DNA of 64,000 bases from Gnetum montanum (Eukaryota; Streptophyta; Gnetopsida; Gnetales; Gnetaceae), in NCBI GenBank assembly GCA_015680685.1, contig MNCI01008971.1:161411-225410 (forward strand), given 5' to 3'. The translations under genes and the position numbers were made by a program. Below the pieces are notes generated by a model, which made no database searches, had not been told where the DNA came from, and worked only from the letters and a program-made list of their open reading frames with translations. Below are positions 36,826 to 49,608 of the stretch, piece after piece. Every line of letters begins with the position of its first letter. Positions within the stretch are counted from its first letter, which is position 1.

Positions 36826-37330
36826 CTATTGATTCTTTTTATGGTTCCATTCTTGTGGCATCTCCTGAGTGAGTAGATAGGAGAGGAATTTATCATACCA
36901 ATTTGTTTCCCTAGGAATTGAAGCATTAATAGTGCCAGCAAAGAGGAGTTCATCAAAAAATTGATTAGGTAATGGGCTCTCCTCCTCCTTACTATCCCAT
37001 TGAAACCAAGGCAAGTGATTAGCTACCACATTCTTGGTTCCCTTTTGGTCAACCATCATCAAATCAAACTCTTGTAGGACCACCAACCATCATATGACAT
37101 AGGGGCTTACCATTGGTTTGTTCATCAGAAACCGTATGGCACCATGGTCAATGTTGGCAAAAACTTTATATCTAAGCACATAGTGCTTGAACTTTTGTAA
37201 GGCATACACCATTGCCATAAGCTCTTTTTCAATGGTGGTGTATTTGAGCTGTGAACCCACAATGTGTCAACTTATGTAATGGATTTCATATGGAAATTTT
37301 TTATCATCCAACTATGTAAGCATGGTTCCC
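36826..37330 (-). pseudogene. RNase H domain of element C pol
   Basis: The minus strand shows TTIEKELMAMVYALQKFKHY with the Glu (about 37245-37190). Next come YKVFANIDHGAIRFL with the Asp (about 37175-37130) and LQEFDLMMVDQKGTKNVVAN (about 37086-37020) with the third Asp and Asn-rich end. An aromatic and acidic connection leads to integrase. This is the usual Ty3/gypsy RNase H, which removes RNA from the RNA-DNA hybrid. At least one stop separates the pieces. Confidence 0.85.
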
Positions 37331-37399
37331 CAAAGCATAATTGGATGCATCCATCATGATGTGGAATGGCATGGACCAGTCTGGTGCTTGTAGAATTAG

Positions 37400-38290
37400 A
37401 GTTTTTATGAGTTTTTGATTTAGATTTTAGAAGGCATTTTCACATTTCTTGGTCCAAATGAACAGTGCACCTTTCTTGGTAAGTTCTACCAATGGCTTGG
37501 AGATCTTTTAGAAGTTTTTGATGAAGTGCCAGTAATAACTAGTGTGGCCAAGGAATGACCTCACATCCTTCACTATTTCAAGTTATCTAGTTATTCCTTA
37601 AATGAACCTTATTTTATCTAGGTCCACCTTTATCCCTTTGTTTGTGATTTGATGCCCTAGGACAATGCCCTCTTGGACAATTAGGTGGCTTTTTTACTAG
37701 TTAATCCATAAGTTAGTCTCTACACATCTTTAAGGCACTTACTCAAGGTGGTCCACGGCTTGCTCAAATGTGGTCTTAGAGGTCAAGGAGTCATCCATGA
37801 AGAGTTATAGCTTACTACTGATTTGTTATTGGAAGATGCTGAGGACCAATCATTGAAATGTGGTATGAGCATTACATAAACAAAAGTGCATCTTTTGGTA
37901 TGAAAAAATCCCCCCAAAACTTGTAAATGTTATCTTGGCCTAATCTTTAGGTGTAATCTGAATTTGATTATAGCCACTATACCCATCTATAAAGTTTCAA
38001 TAAGAGTGCCCTAGCACTTGGTTCACAAATGGGAATGGAAAATGTTCTTTGTATGTTGCCATATTTAGTAGCCTAAAGTCTATATAGACTTTCCATTTTT
38101 CTCCTTTTTTGGGCACAATAACAAGGTGGCTAATCCACTTGCTATTCGCAATAGGATAACTGAACCCAGCCTTGAGGAATTGTTCAATCTCCTCTTTGAT
38201 GATTTGCTTGAGTTTTAAGTTCAAGCATCTTTGAGGCTATCTCTTTGGTTTAATGGAGGAATTTATATCAATTCTATGCTGGTATATCCT
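37400..38290 (-). pseudogene. Reverse transcriptase domain of element C pol
   Basis: The best open block (38224-37997) contains EEIEQFLKAGFSYPIANSKW, then SHLVIVPKKGEKWKVYIDFR and LLNMATYKEHFPFPF, which are motifs 1 and 2 of Ty3/gypsy RT. It continues with FIDGYSGYNQIQITP (about 37990-37940). The catalytic box is LFMDDSLTS (about 37804-37780), with the first position Phe and both Asp kept. A stop precedes the box. Located between protease and RNase H as expected. Confidence 0.9.
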
Positions 38291-38799
38291 TGGATTAATT
38301 CTTGTTAACTCATGATATGACCAAGCAAAGGTTGTTGGCCATTTGTTGATAACCTCCAATAATTTTTTTCTGTATAAGAGCAAGTGTGGCATTGATAATT
38401 ACCAACTTGCTAATGTTCAAAAATGCATACTTCATTCCTTCTGATAGAGCCTTTAATTGAAGGAGCTCCTGCTTAAAATTTTTAGGGATCTCCAACTCTC
38501 CCTAATCAATCTCATTTTATGCATTAGATAGTTGATGATGAAGCAACTCCAACTTATACATGCTTTCCACATATGAGCTAGTAAGGCTCTTAGTTGGTTC
38601 CATGCATATTGTTGATCCAGTCTCATTTTTAGTTGTTAGCCATTGAGTGTCCTCCTATTTAGTGATGGCTGCATATAGAAACCTTTAAACTTATATGATA
38701 TCTACACAATGAATGCATGCCTGAAGTGATGTACCCTTGACGATCCATAGTTTTTGAACACAATGGCATCCTATGTTACTATATGTGATGCATGGAACT

Positions 38800-39135
38800 C
38801 TCTTCTATTCAATTTCTTCAAATTCATTTTTCTTAGAAATTTCCAAGGAAATGTCTCTGATCCCCAACCTTGCATCTATGGTGCTCATCCATGCTCTTCC
38901 CATGATGATAGGGAAGTCCCCTTTACCATTTTCCACATGGATTACCAAAAAATTGGTAGGATATGACCACTCAAAAATGGTGGTTACAATGTCTTTCACC
39001 AATCCCAAAGGAAGAGTCTGATGTTGCTCGTTTTTAAGACGGTCAATTTCTAGGCTTTGTACATTTCTTACAAAAGCAAGTTAACTCTAGAACCTAAGTC
39101 CAAAAGAGCCTTACATGAATCATTTTTGACAATCT
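38800..39135 (-). pseudogene. Protease (retropepsin) of element C
   Basis: The active-site loop reads LLDLGSRVNLL (about 39110-39075), the DLG variant usual in plant Athila/Tat-type elements in place of DTG/DSG. It continues with MGLVKDIVTTIFEWSYPTNF and DFPIIMGRAWMSTIDARLGI (39008-38840), the conserved flap and GR.(W/F) end. It is followed by a weakly conserved linker to RT. Confidence 0.85.
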
Positions 39136-39829
39136 GTAAATAGATAAGAGGACTCCCAATATCAGATCTCTTCTTAGAAAGATGGCCAGCCTTGATCCAA
39201 TATCTAACTGCATGGGTCAACATGATAGTGTGTAACTAGGAAGCACTTTGATTCAAAGGTTGCTTGATAGAAATTTTAAAGGTGGAAGTAACATGGTTAA
39301 TAGCTACATGTGTTTATGAGGCTTTGTGGGATTTTTGTTCTTGAACAATGGTCTTTTGCAAGGCTTGGATTCAAAACCACTCAACTGAGGAGTCGATTAT
39401 AAGTTTACTACCCTCATAATGTTCCTCTACTATGGCTGGGTAGGTATCTCAACTTGTATGGATGGAGAAAGTGGTAAAGTAGTTGAAAATCGTGCTGCAA
39501 GAGTGGAAGTGTTGAAAAAGATAGTAGGGAAATTAGGATTCCCCCATTGGTGAAGGTGCTCTATAGTATTTAGAAGGATAATAGTGATGTGAAAAGGAAG
39601 TGTAACTAGAAGAGTCACGTGAAGAGATGGGATGCTGAACATAATACCCATATGGATTTGGTTAGCAATAAGGGTATTGATGCCTTGGAGGTGGCATCCC
39701 CCATGACTATGGATGTTTCCACTATTGGTATTATTCCTGATGTTGAGGTGGTGCTCCACATGGATAGTAAGCTTATTAGTGGAATTTTTGCCGATAGTTG
39801 CCTTGTGAATAAGGCAACTGCCTGACTGC
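39136..39829 (-). pseudogene. gag-protease linker of element C
   Basis: Pro/Gln/Tyr-rich low-complexity linker between the zinc motif and protease. It aligns with the linkers of element 2 (about 53990-54660), element 1 and the left remnant (487-947). Apparent frames on the plus strand here are shadows. Confidence 0.55.
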
Positions 39830-41843
39830 TTATTGTTTTGCTAATCTAGGATTTAGAGCATACAACCTAGACTCTTGTAGGTTTGATAGGATAGGAAAAC
39901 ATCCCTTGGGATGTTCATATTGGCATATGTCACAACCATCATCATCAGTTTCTAAATCTACAACCTCCTCTTCTGCTATAGCTTTACCTTTATCTCTACG
40001 ATATTCCTGTTCGACATCCTTTTTCTTCTTTAACTCATGATCACTTCCACCTTGATCCCTACATTTTTCTACAATCTTTAGAGTAGCTTGGAATATCTCA
40101 TCCAAAGGGTCCCAAATTTTGTCAACCTTAGGTGAGATTTCAATAATCGATTTTTGAATCGACAAGGTTTTTTTTTGCACCACTTCATTAACTAATGTCT
40201 CTTCCTCATTCTCACAAAAATGAACCTCCCTATTGTAGATGGAGGGGTCTCTATTATATTCTTCTACCCTTTCTTGCATTTTCATCTCTCCTTCCTCTTT
40301 GGCTACTTGCTCAATGAGCATTTAAATCTAATGGATCCTTAGCTCAGAAAGTCTCCCTTAGGGATAGACCCCAAGGGTTCTCCTTGTTTCAGTTCTAAGC
40401 CCATCTATGATATGGTGTAACTAATCCCTTTGAAAATATCCATGATGTGGGCATCAGTGCAGCAAAGAGTAGTACTTTCCCATGGCCACATCCAAGGACT
40501 CATGAGTACCTTGTTTCCACCCTTGGATTTTCCTCCTCAAATTAGACACTCTAGAGTATGTTTGGTACTTGTCATTGAATAGCTTCAACATCATACTCCA
40601 TCATCAAATGGATTCTAGTTTCAAGGGCTAGTATTAACTTTCTACCTCCTTTATGAGTGTCTTTAGAAATAATTTCAACTTTTGCCATTCATTTTCTACA
40701 CTCTAAAAGGCACATGCATCATAGAAGGCTTGCAAATGATTTTGTGGATTTGAATTATATCCCCCTTCAAACTTAAGAATATTGTTCATATCCAACTATT
40801 TAATGTAGCTATCCTTCAAATGCCTGGTGGGAATTCTAATAAACTCTAAAATATTCAGCATGTTTTTAGTACCTAGCAGGGGCTCATCATAATCATGATG
40901 ATTTCTATGATCGTTATCATGGCTATGATGTCTATGATGAGTCTAGCTATACTTGATCTCTATGATATTCTTCCCCATGTTACTGCTCATGCCCCTAGTT
41001 CTTATTTTCTTGGTGGGATCTACAATCATCCCTATCCCACTATTCATCATCATTCCAATCTCTATTGTTTCTACCGTGGTCTCAACCTTTGCTTCTCATA
41101 TCAAAATTGGAGGAGGAAGACAATGAGGATGATGATGATGAAGCTGAAGAGGGAGGAGAATTAGCATCTGAATGGTGCCTACCACCTCTTCTTATTCGAT
41201 CCCTACCCTAATCATCATGTTTATCTTTCTCCTAGTGCCTATCATTGTTCCTACCTCTAGATGAATGATTATGGATACCATCTTTCAAGACCCCCTAATC
41301 TTGAGACCCGCTCTTCTCATCACTAGGTTGTCCATAGTTGACTACAACTATTGGTTAAGGGTCTTTTCATCAAAGAGAGGGGGAGAGTCCGTGTATTGGA
41401 AGGCACTTGAAAAGAAGTCCTTACCTTCTTTGTGGGTTTTTAGGAACAAGTGGTTAGAAAACCTATTGCCTTTTGAAGCCCCATATCAAGCCTCCATCTA
41501 CCGATCTTTTTTCCATCAAGCATCTATGGGATGATAATCTTGATAAGCATAGTCTTGAACTTCATACCCCACATTAAGTCTAGAAATACCCAACTTGATG
41601 AGATTGTTCAATAGCATTATAGGAATGGAAGGGTCGAGAGGCAACACAATGTTGTCCTCCATGTCCCTCCATTGCAACTACTCATACTCATGTAGGATGA
41701 AGGTGAAATCCAAAATGTAAGCATCCAAATGGGTATAGACAACTTTGAATTGCTGGGGCACTTGCATCTTTTGGCCTTCTTACCTTTAAGTGGATATGCT
41801 TACAAATGGTGGTGGAGAATCCTCCCTATGAGAAGAAGTCATA
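39830..41843 (-). pseudogene. gag of element C
   Basis: Start ATG at 41843 (MTSSHREDSPPP), equivalent to MSSS in elements 1 and 2. Layout: N-terminal domain, Ser/His/Arg-rich linker (about 41300-40880), capsid-like Retrotrans_gag domain (about 40850-40380), and an acidic region in the open block 40321-39830. That block ends with CDICQYEHPKGC (39934-39899) and LYALNPRL. The Cys/His spacing is CX2CX3HX3C, shorter than the usual CX2CX4HX4C knuckle. Several stops upstream of 40321. Confidence 0.82.
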
Positions 41844-41976
41844 TTAGTGATTTCTCAAAAGTAGTATGCATTTAGTAATATTATATTTTTTTAATGAATT
41901 TTCTTTAAATTTTCTTTTACAACATTTATAGAAAATTTCATGATCTTCCTTATGTAGCACACTTAGCTAACTAAAG

Positions 41977-41994
41977 TCCCCAACAACGGTGCCA
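41977..41994 (-). other. Primer-binding site of element C
   Basis: The minus strand reads TGGCACCGTTGTTGGGGA, one base inside the 5' LTR. It matches the plant tRNA-Asp 3' end (TGGCGCCGTTGCCGGGGA from general knowledge) except for changes explainable by C-to-T decay on either strand. Confidence 0.82.
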
Positions 41995-41995
41995 A

Positions 41996-42850
41996 TGATG
42001 AGCAACAAGTAGTCCCTACACCCAACCATTTGAATCACAAGTGTTTCACTAGTGATCTAGTTAAATTTTCTGGACTTTAGCTCCTAAATGTACAACAATC
42101 AAAGTAGTAACTTAAAGATGTGATCATTGTCTTCTTGGCTTCACTTGTGGAAGTGCAAGTATATGGTTAAGTGTAAGCCAAGGTACAGGATTTTTATTGA
42201 TTTTATATTTTATTTTATTTAGGCTAAGTGTGGAATAAAAAGAGAATTAAATGACTAGCTATTTAATTGTCTAGTGTCCTAATCTAACTATCCTAACATA
42301 AGCATCCAAGCCCACTTTCCATTCACATCTTAAACTCACTGTAATGCTCCTGGGTTACCAAGTGCCTACTACTGGGCATACCAAGTAGCCACTACTAGGA
42401 TTACCAAGCGGTAAGCGATATGTTCAAAGTGGTCATACTTATGCATTGTTATTAACCATATTAAGTAATCAAGACATTAATGTAAACGTACATAAGTCAA
42501 TAAATGCATAAAAGAAAACCTTCATCTATTCCAAGTACTGCAAGAAATGCTAAGAATCTCATCTTTATTGTTAGTCAAATCAATGTGTTCAGGTACAAGA
42601 TGCTTGAATAAAGAACCATACAATCCTTGGAGTCCTCCTATGGGCACTTAGAAAATATTCTAACTCTGGGCTAAGAAAACTTCAAGAGCTTCACTATCCT
42701 AAGGATTTAATGTTTCATACATGTGATTTGTATGTGCATTTATATAGGCAAAGATAGACATTGCATCAACACATCTACCCATTCATCAATGCTTGTTAAT
42801 GAGGATGCATCGACGCATGCTCGTCGACAAAGCCCATCAATGATTTATCA
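41996..42850 (-). repeat. 5' LTR of element C
   Basis: 855 bases, TGATGAGCAACAAG...GATTTATCA. Contains three GGRTTACCAAG-like words (42348-42408) and a minus-strand TATATAAA at 42746-42739. Minus-strand U3 words TCGACGAGCATGCGTCGATGC (in part) repeat near 42790-42835. Confidence 0.88.
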
Positions 42851-43077
42851 CCTCTCTTATTTTCTTGCATTTTTGTAATCATGTTTCTCTCATCTTGATG
42901 AGTGAATTCTTCATCATGGATTCTTCTCTCACACCTTTACATACTCTGATTACATAATTTCTTATACTCTCATGCATGCTCACCTATTTTTTACATAATT
43001 CTTACATGTTTTATGTTCTCACAAGAATCTAAAGTTAGTGGCATGTTTATTTATGTTTTCTTTAAATAATTCAAGTT
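42851..43077. other. Host sequence between element C and the solo LTR
   Basis: Contains the right CCTCT duplication of element C and ends with AAGTT, the left duplication of the solo LTR. AT-rich; nothing else recognised. Confidence 0.5.
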
Positions 43078-43967
43078 TGATGAGTCATGATTTGCCTAGC
43101 CTTAACATTTGATGAATCACTATTTTTTGTCTACTCCAATGTCAGGTACATGATGTCAGAGCCACGACGTTGAGGTCTTGATGCGACGTCAGGTATCCAA
43201 CGTCAAAGGGTATATGTTGGCCTATAATTAGAGTGCCTAGGGTTTTGTTTTGGCATTAGTTTGGTTAGTTTTACATTAGTTTTTCATATTTTTGTCAATA
43301 GAGTAGCCAAATTCTTGTATTTTTATTCCATAATCTTAGAGAAGAGTCAGTGAGTACCCACAGAGTGAATCTGAGTTAGTTGTACAAAGTCTTATTTGAC
43401 TAGCAATGTACCTGGACATATTCCATGAATGGAAATAAGATTGAGATTGATTCTTATTCATCGCAACACTTTGACTTAGATTAGTTTACTTTCCACGCAA
43501 TTTACTTTTCATGTACTTAATTAATATTTACATTTTCATGCATGTTAATTTAATTAAGCACATAAGTACGATCGCTTCGAACATGCATATGACTCTTGGT
43601 AATCCTAGCAATGCTTAATGTTTGGTAACCCAGTAGCATTATATGTGTTCAGGATGTGCACAGGAAGTGGGATCAAATACTTATGTTAGGGTAGTTGATT
43701 ATTACAATTAGATTAGTTGAATTGATTATAAATTAAGTTTGTTAATTGTAGAACAATAAAATATAAAATAATAAAAATCATATGCCTCACTCTGGACTAA
43801 GCCATACGTGACAAAGCTATCACTAGTCCAAGTGGGAAGACAATGAACTATGATCAAGGCATAGTGATCTAGATGCCACAACTAGTCCCATCCACAGAAT
43901 TCAACCGGATCATGCGTGAACACTTATGATTCTTATAGTTGGGCATATGGGTACTTGTCACTCATCA
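43078..43967 (+). mobile_element. Solo LTR, duplication AAGTT
   Basis: 890 bases, TGATGAGTCATGA...CACTCATCA, with perfect AAGTT on both sides (43073-43077 and 43968-43972). This marks a complete insertion later reduced by LTR-LTR recombination. U3 bears an ACGTC cluster: ACGACGTTGAGG, GCGACGTCAGG, CAACGTCAAAGG (43168-43209). It carries paired TTGGTAAYCC words (43594-43634) like the other LTRs. Its body matches the unit B LTR closely enough to show where element 1 split that LTR. Confidence 0.88.
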
Positions 43968-43972
43968 AAGTT

Positions 43973-46900
43973 GTAATACATGGATTTATCGACTAAATTA
44001 AGGGATTCACTTCCAAACATCTATTTCATATTATTTTTCCTTTAATTCTCTCCTACATGTTTGTGGTTTACATACAATTTTATATCCATCTTCATAATTT
44101 GATGTAAAACCTCTTTTCTCTTGATGTAAGAGCTTATTCCAAGCCATTACAACTTGTGTGTGTGATTTCTCATGTGTAATTATAGTTCCTTGATGTGTTT
44201 GAGGTCAATTAAGCATGGGCAAAAGGGTTTATTGATGTTTTCAAGTTTTTGTTGCATGTTTCCTAAATATAAAGAATTAAAGTTCTTTTTTTATGTTTTT
44301 GTTGTAATAGATGCCTTAAATAACATGGTTATAGGCCATGTGTGTTATCTTGAGTCTTTTTTGTGATCCCCCTATGGTCGTTTATGCTCATTTTTAGGAA
44401 AAAATTCATGAATTTATTATTCTTCATTTTTTCCATAAAACCATAAATCATACCATAGACCACAACTCACCACAACTTATGGAAAATGTTGCTAAATTTT
44501 TTGTTAAGATGATGACTAGTGGTCACCTCATGGTCAACTTGAACAAAGACCACAGCTTGAGGTCAAACTAAGGGAGATAAGATTTGAAGTATAGGGATCC
44601 AAAACAACCACCACTAATTGGCCATGACTCATGGTCAACTTGTGGTTTGCTCAATTTGCATGTTTTCTCTATTTTTTCTAGGCCACAAACCCTTGGTTGA
44701 ATACCATGATCCAAGTATAGCTCATAGTAAAAATTGACCACGACTAATACCACTACTTATGATCATAAAAAAAGACCAAATTAGGAGTTAGAATTTCAAA
44801 GGTAGGTAGAAGATAAAGACCTTGCTTCATTGTACAACCTTGAAAGTAATATCTAAGATAAAGGATAGTTTCATAAGGGAGTTATATTGCTTAATAAATG
44901 AAACATTCAAAAACACATATTTTATTTTGATCATAAGCATGTTCAAAAATTAGTGAAATAAACATTTTTCAAAAATTTTGGAAAAATGTTAAAAAAAGAA
45001 ACATTTCTATTTAAATAGTATTAGAGGAGGCCTTAATTCCAAGGCAATTTATTATTTGTGATGCATAATTAGTGGAGCACATATAGGATCTCATCATATG
45101 AGAGTTGAAAGAAGTAGATGGTTCAAAGTTTCCAGTGAAGTATGAATATGTCAACTTTGTAATATAAATAGTATTAAATATGAAGACCACATTTTCCTAT
45201 AGTGTCCTACATTTGAGGATATTTAACATAAGTTGGATATTATAGTTGCAAATTTGGTTCATTTTCTTAAAAAAAATTTCAATAACACTTGGTAATTTTC
45301 TTAATGATATTGTTAAAATTGATATGGCATGCTATCTGATTGAGCGATAGCCATTAAGTACAATAGATCACTCAAGACAGTAAGGGTAACTACCTATGAT
45401 TGACAATCCAAGTCATTAATTAATTAAATAATGGAATTCCATTAGCTAATAGCCATGTAATATTTTTAAAACTCAAAGCATATACATTTCTTCTATCTAA
45501 TAACTTTACATAGAAATAATATTTTCATTTTAGTTTTAGTTTCATTTATACCACATCAATTAAGATTTTCAATTATTCATAACACTTAACTATGATAGAA
45601 ACATGAGCTATAGTGTTGATTTTAGAAGACAATGTAGCAAACTGATAGAGAACACTAGCAATAACATTTCTTTATTTTTGGAAAAACTGCAAAAACTAAC
45701 TCTAAACATTGATTTTGGAGAGAATCTTAGTACAAAAACTAATGCAAGTTGTTACTTTTTTGACATTAGTTTTGAAGTTGATGCAAACTAACTTCAAAAC
45801 TAATGCATATCTTTGGTTTCGACATTGAATATTTTCTAGAAAGAAACTAAAGTAGAAACAAATACATGACTTCTATCCAAGATTGATTTGCAGCAAAGCT
45901 ATTGTAGAAATTGATGAAAGACATTAATTTTGAAAGATAATATTAAAAAGCTGAGGAAGATGAAGATTCATGAGGGCATTAACATTGCCCTTGGATTTTA
46001 GTGTTATGTTTTAAGATGATCTGGCAAACATCCTCCAAGATAAAGAGAGGATGAGGAAGAATACACTCTGAAGATGTAAGGCTCCATTTAGTAGATGAGA
46101 GAGGTGAAAAGGGATATATAATACCATACATGAAAAAGAATATTTGGAAATGCTTGATGCAGGTGCATAGACTTCAAATAATTTTTTAAGTCTACTAATC
46201 AAATTTTTAAATAATTTGTTAAGTTTATTAATTTTCAAATACTTCTTTTTCATCCTTGTATTTAAACTATAAAGTTTTGAAGCCTCATTTCATGTAATCC
46301 ATGTATCATAAATTCATAAGTAATAAACTATAGTAATTCCAAATTTGCTCTAAGTAATGAATAATATGGACAAATAAGTAATCTAAGTCAGTTCATTAAA
46401 AGGAAACCACCATGAACTAATTTGTTAAAGTATTTTGTTTAAAAATATAATACTATTGTAATTTCATTACTCACTAAGCGTGCACAAACTCTTTTAAGCT
46501 TGTTTTAGCACTAGGTAAAGAGAAATAGAGATGGCTTAAGGATAAAAAAAAAGTAGTGAAGAAGGTTGGTAGAAGACTAGTTGTTATTGTTTTTGGATTT
46601 TTGTTACATGAGTTTGCCTTAAAAAGGAGCATCCAAGCATCTTCATTATCAATGCATTTTATAATCCATTTTGCTAAGAGAGAAACACCCTACTTATAAT
46701 AATTAAGGTGGCTAATTTATCTATATTTTTTTGCTAGTAATTTTTGGCTAAGAGGCCAACTACCAATTTTACTTTTGTAATGGTGAATAATATACATTTT
46801 GTAACAAAAAATTAGAAAAGTAAGAGAAGAACTATGTAAATACCTATAGGGTAGGGCATCATGTAAAGGTCAACTCTTAATTGTCCTTCAACAATAATAA

Positions 46901-49608
46901 ACAATATATATTTAATTCATAGCTCTCTAAGGCTCCATTATGTGACAATAAAGTATATTCTAAACTTTTTCATTCTTTATAATATATAACTTTTTTTAAA
47001 TCAATATATTTAATATTTGTAAAGGGACAAGATTTTATTGTCCAAATTATATATACATATAATATAGCTAAACAATTATACATATCCTAAGCAACTTTAG
47101 AAAAGCTTTGGTGATGCTAATTAATGAATGATAAAAATCAATGAATAATTTGATTCATTTTATCAAAATAAGACTTTGTAAAAGCCCAAACTAAAGTAAT
47201 GAACATGAGTAGATGAAAGAATTTTTGTAGTAACAAAAAATTTTTGAATGACATCCATTTATATTCCAGTTATCCAATAGATCCATAGGATCTTGGAACA
47301 TAATAAAGTTTTTAGCTTCTAGCTTTGAGTTTACAGTTTTCAAAACTTTGGTAGAATATAAATATGCCTTAAGCATAACTAAAACTCACAACCTATTACA
47401 CACAAAATAGCATGCTTGCTCAAATATAAATTTTCTCTTTTTTTCTAAAATTAACTATTCCCACTATATCTTAATTGGTTGTTCATTGTAATGCTATTTA
47501 TTCTCTCTTTAACCCTTAAGAAATTAATTGTAACCAATCATGAATCTAGTATTATTTGAAACACATTGTAAAGAAAATGTATTTAAGCTATGGATGATAT
47601 CACTAATATCCTTTTAGCTAAGTTCTATTATCAACATGCAAGGGGCATAAGGTAATTGTCTCTATTATGCCTTAACTTGCATGCATGCTCATTGTGCAAG
47701 CACATGCATCTTTGTTAACTATCATTAGCCTTTATTATGTGTTCTTGGGTCCCACCCTTACCTGCTAGCTAATAACATGGAATTATCTTCAATATGCCTT
47801 AACTCACATGCTGCATGACTTATAGACAAGGATGATCAACTAATGATATTGAATATGATCTACTATGATTTGTGTGCCACTTAAGGAAGCAAGTCTACCT
47901 CATTTATTATAAAATATTCTACTAGGTTAATGTGGAAATGGTTGCTATGGAGTTGTAAGGATTAATTTTGTTGGAGGAGAGGTAAATAAGTTAATTCCAT
48001 GATTATGAATAACTTTGGGTGAAAGGTAGATTGAGGGTCAAGATGGAGAGCATGCTTCACAAGCAATTTACAATCTTGTTTTGCTTCTATAAAAGGCAAG
48101 AAAAGATATCATAATGATGTTGGTCAAATTGAAGCTAGCTGCTCTTTCATACTATGCAAAAATATTTTTGGAATGCATAAACCTATTACAAATTTTCTTT
48201 AATGTTGTTATTAGGAATGCACTTAATATGATTAGGCACGATCATGGTTCTCTTACATATAACATTTACTCTAACTTGTTAAGAGATGTCTATTTAGGGA
48301 GATACAAAAATTATGGGAATTATGTATTAAATAATAGATTATTAGCATCCATGCCATGCTGGTTGGCTTCTCGATTGAAGTGATGGATGTCATTTTCTTG
48401 TGATGGGTATGCTCATGTATGCAAGTGAATGCTGCTCCATCAATCTCATTATATGTAAACTCTATAGTGGGAAGCGATGTGATATTTGACATGATGATAA
48501 GATGTGAACATTACTAGGATAGGACTATGATCTTCATCTAACTAGTTCTGCTGGAGGTAATCATCCCTACTAATAATATTTATTACTTTTGATTTGGTGG
48601 AAGTAGCCTAAATTTGAAGCATAATGTATCACCTTTGATTAAATTGGTGAGTCTTAGATCATACATTAAACAAATAGCTTGCTCTAACTATGATAGGACC
48701 AATTTCATGTGAGAGCTAGTTTTGTTTGGGGTGCCATGGATGAGGGTTGGCTTTCTCTCCTCATACCATGTTAAAATACCTTACAAAAAATGGTAGATAA
48801 ATGAATCCTCTAGGTTATCTACTAGTCACCAAAGATTCACAAAAGGGGAATGGACACTCTAAAATAGTGTCTTATGATGGGATTCATCCTCTTCATAGCT
48901 ATTTTAATCATAGGTCATAATCAAATAGGTAGATATGTATATAGATAGCGATACAAAATCGATCAAAGATAGTCATATAAGTGAATAAATAAAATAGCAG
49001 CTAGTTGCGTATATGGATACATATGGAGCAATATCGTCATAAGTAATGTAAGAAAAAATAGTCATGCAAGAGTTAAAAAATAATAATGGATATTCTAAAA
49101 ATATTTATCATTATCATTATCAAGTAGATATAGGATATGTTAAGTTACTTGATACATGAATGATAAAGTCCAAAGGTATTCTACAATTTGAATGACTTTT
49201 ATGTGTAGTAAGTCACAAAGTAATGTTGAACAAGCACACACAGGTATAGAAGTTGTGTTACATAATGTATGTAGTCATGTCATAGTATACAGATCAACAA
49301 TCATTTGTGATTAATTGATTGTCAATTGTACATGAACACTCAACATTCACTTGCTAGACTACCTTTGCATTATCATGTATTTGATGAATGCATGATCTAT
49401 CAAATGTTCATTCACTAATATGTGATGATGTCCATGTGTCCATTTCATTAAGAAAAATCATGCAACATTTTGTGAAAATTTGTTATCTAGTTTGAAATAC
49501 ATAGCACAGTGTAACACTCTTAGTATTAACATGTCCTTAAGATGGATTATTGTCAAGGGGTGAATGCCTTGGGGTGGAGAATGAAAAATCCTATACACAC
49601 ATCCCTCT
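43973..49608. other. Gene-free AT-rich interval
   Basis: I find no gene or transposon signature with confidence. Open frames are short (under 95 codons) and unlike any family I recognise, including 48114-48383. Local structure: a cluster of GACCACRACT-like words (44455-44770), a perfect hairpin (45764-45805) and two copies of TATGCCTTAACTYRCATGC (about 47665 and 47798). Confidence 0.5.
45764..45805. repeat. Perfect 16-bp inverted repeat with 10-base loop
   Basis: CATTAGTTTTGAAGTT (45764-45779) and its exact complement AACTTCAAAACTAATG (45790-45805) surround GATGCAAACT. Related words (ACTAATGCA, AACATTGATTTTGG) recur nearby (45690-45830). It could be the centre of a decayed foldback element. 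Confidence 0.8.

Larger units (their letters stand above)
29188..42850 (-). mobile_element. Element C: near full-length Ty3/gypsy-like element with ORF X
   Basis: Perfect target duplication CCTCT (29183-29187 and 42851-42855). LTRs of 877 and 855 bases start TGATGAG and end TTTATCA. Inside, reading on the minus strand: tRNA-Asp-type primer site, gag, protease, reverse transcriptase, RNase H, integrase, spacer with an internal promoter-like module, ORF X and polypurine tract. There is no chromodomain. The order PR-RT-RH-INT and the primer type fit the non-chromovirus (Athila/Tat-like) side of plant Ty3/gypsy. The LTRs differ at many positions by eye, and all frames are broken, so it is old and dead. 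Confidence 0.92.

Noticed and set aside
46078-46950. AAGGCTCCATT words near 46078 and 46927 as ends of a MITE
   Set aside because: Both are in the same orientation, without a matching target duplication.
48114-48383. Open frame of 89 codons as a host gene
   Set aside because: Methionine start and length are within chance in AT-rich DNA; no motif, no intron pattern and no recognised family.
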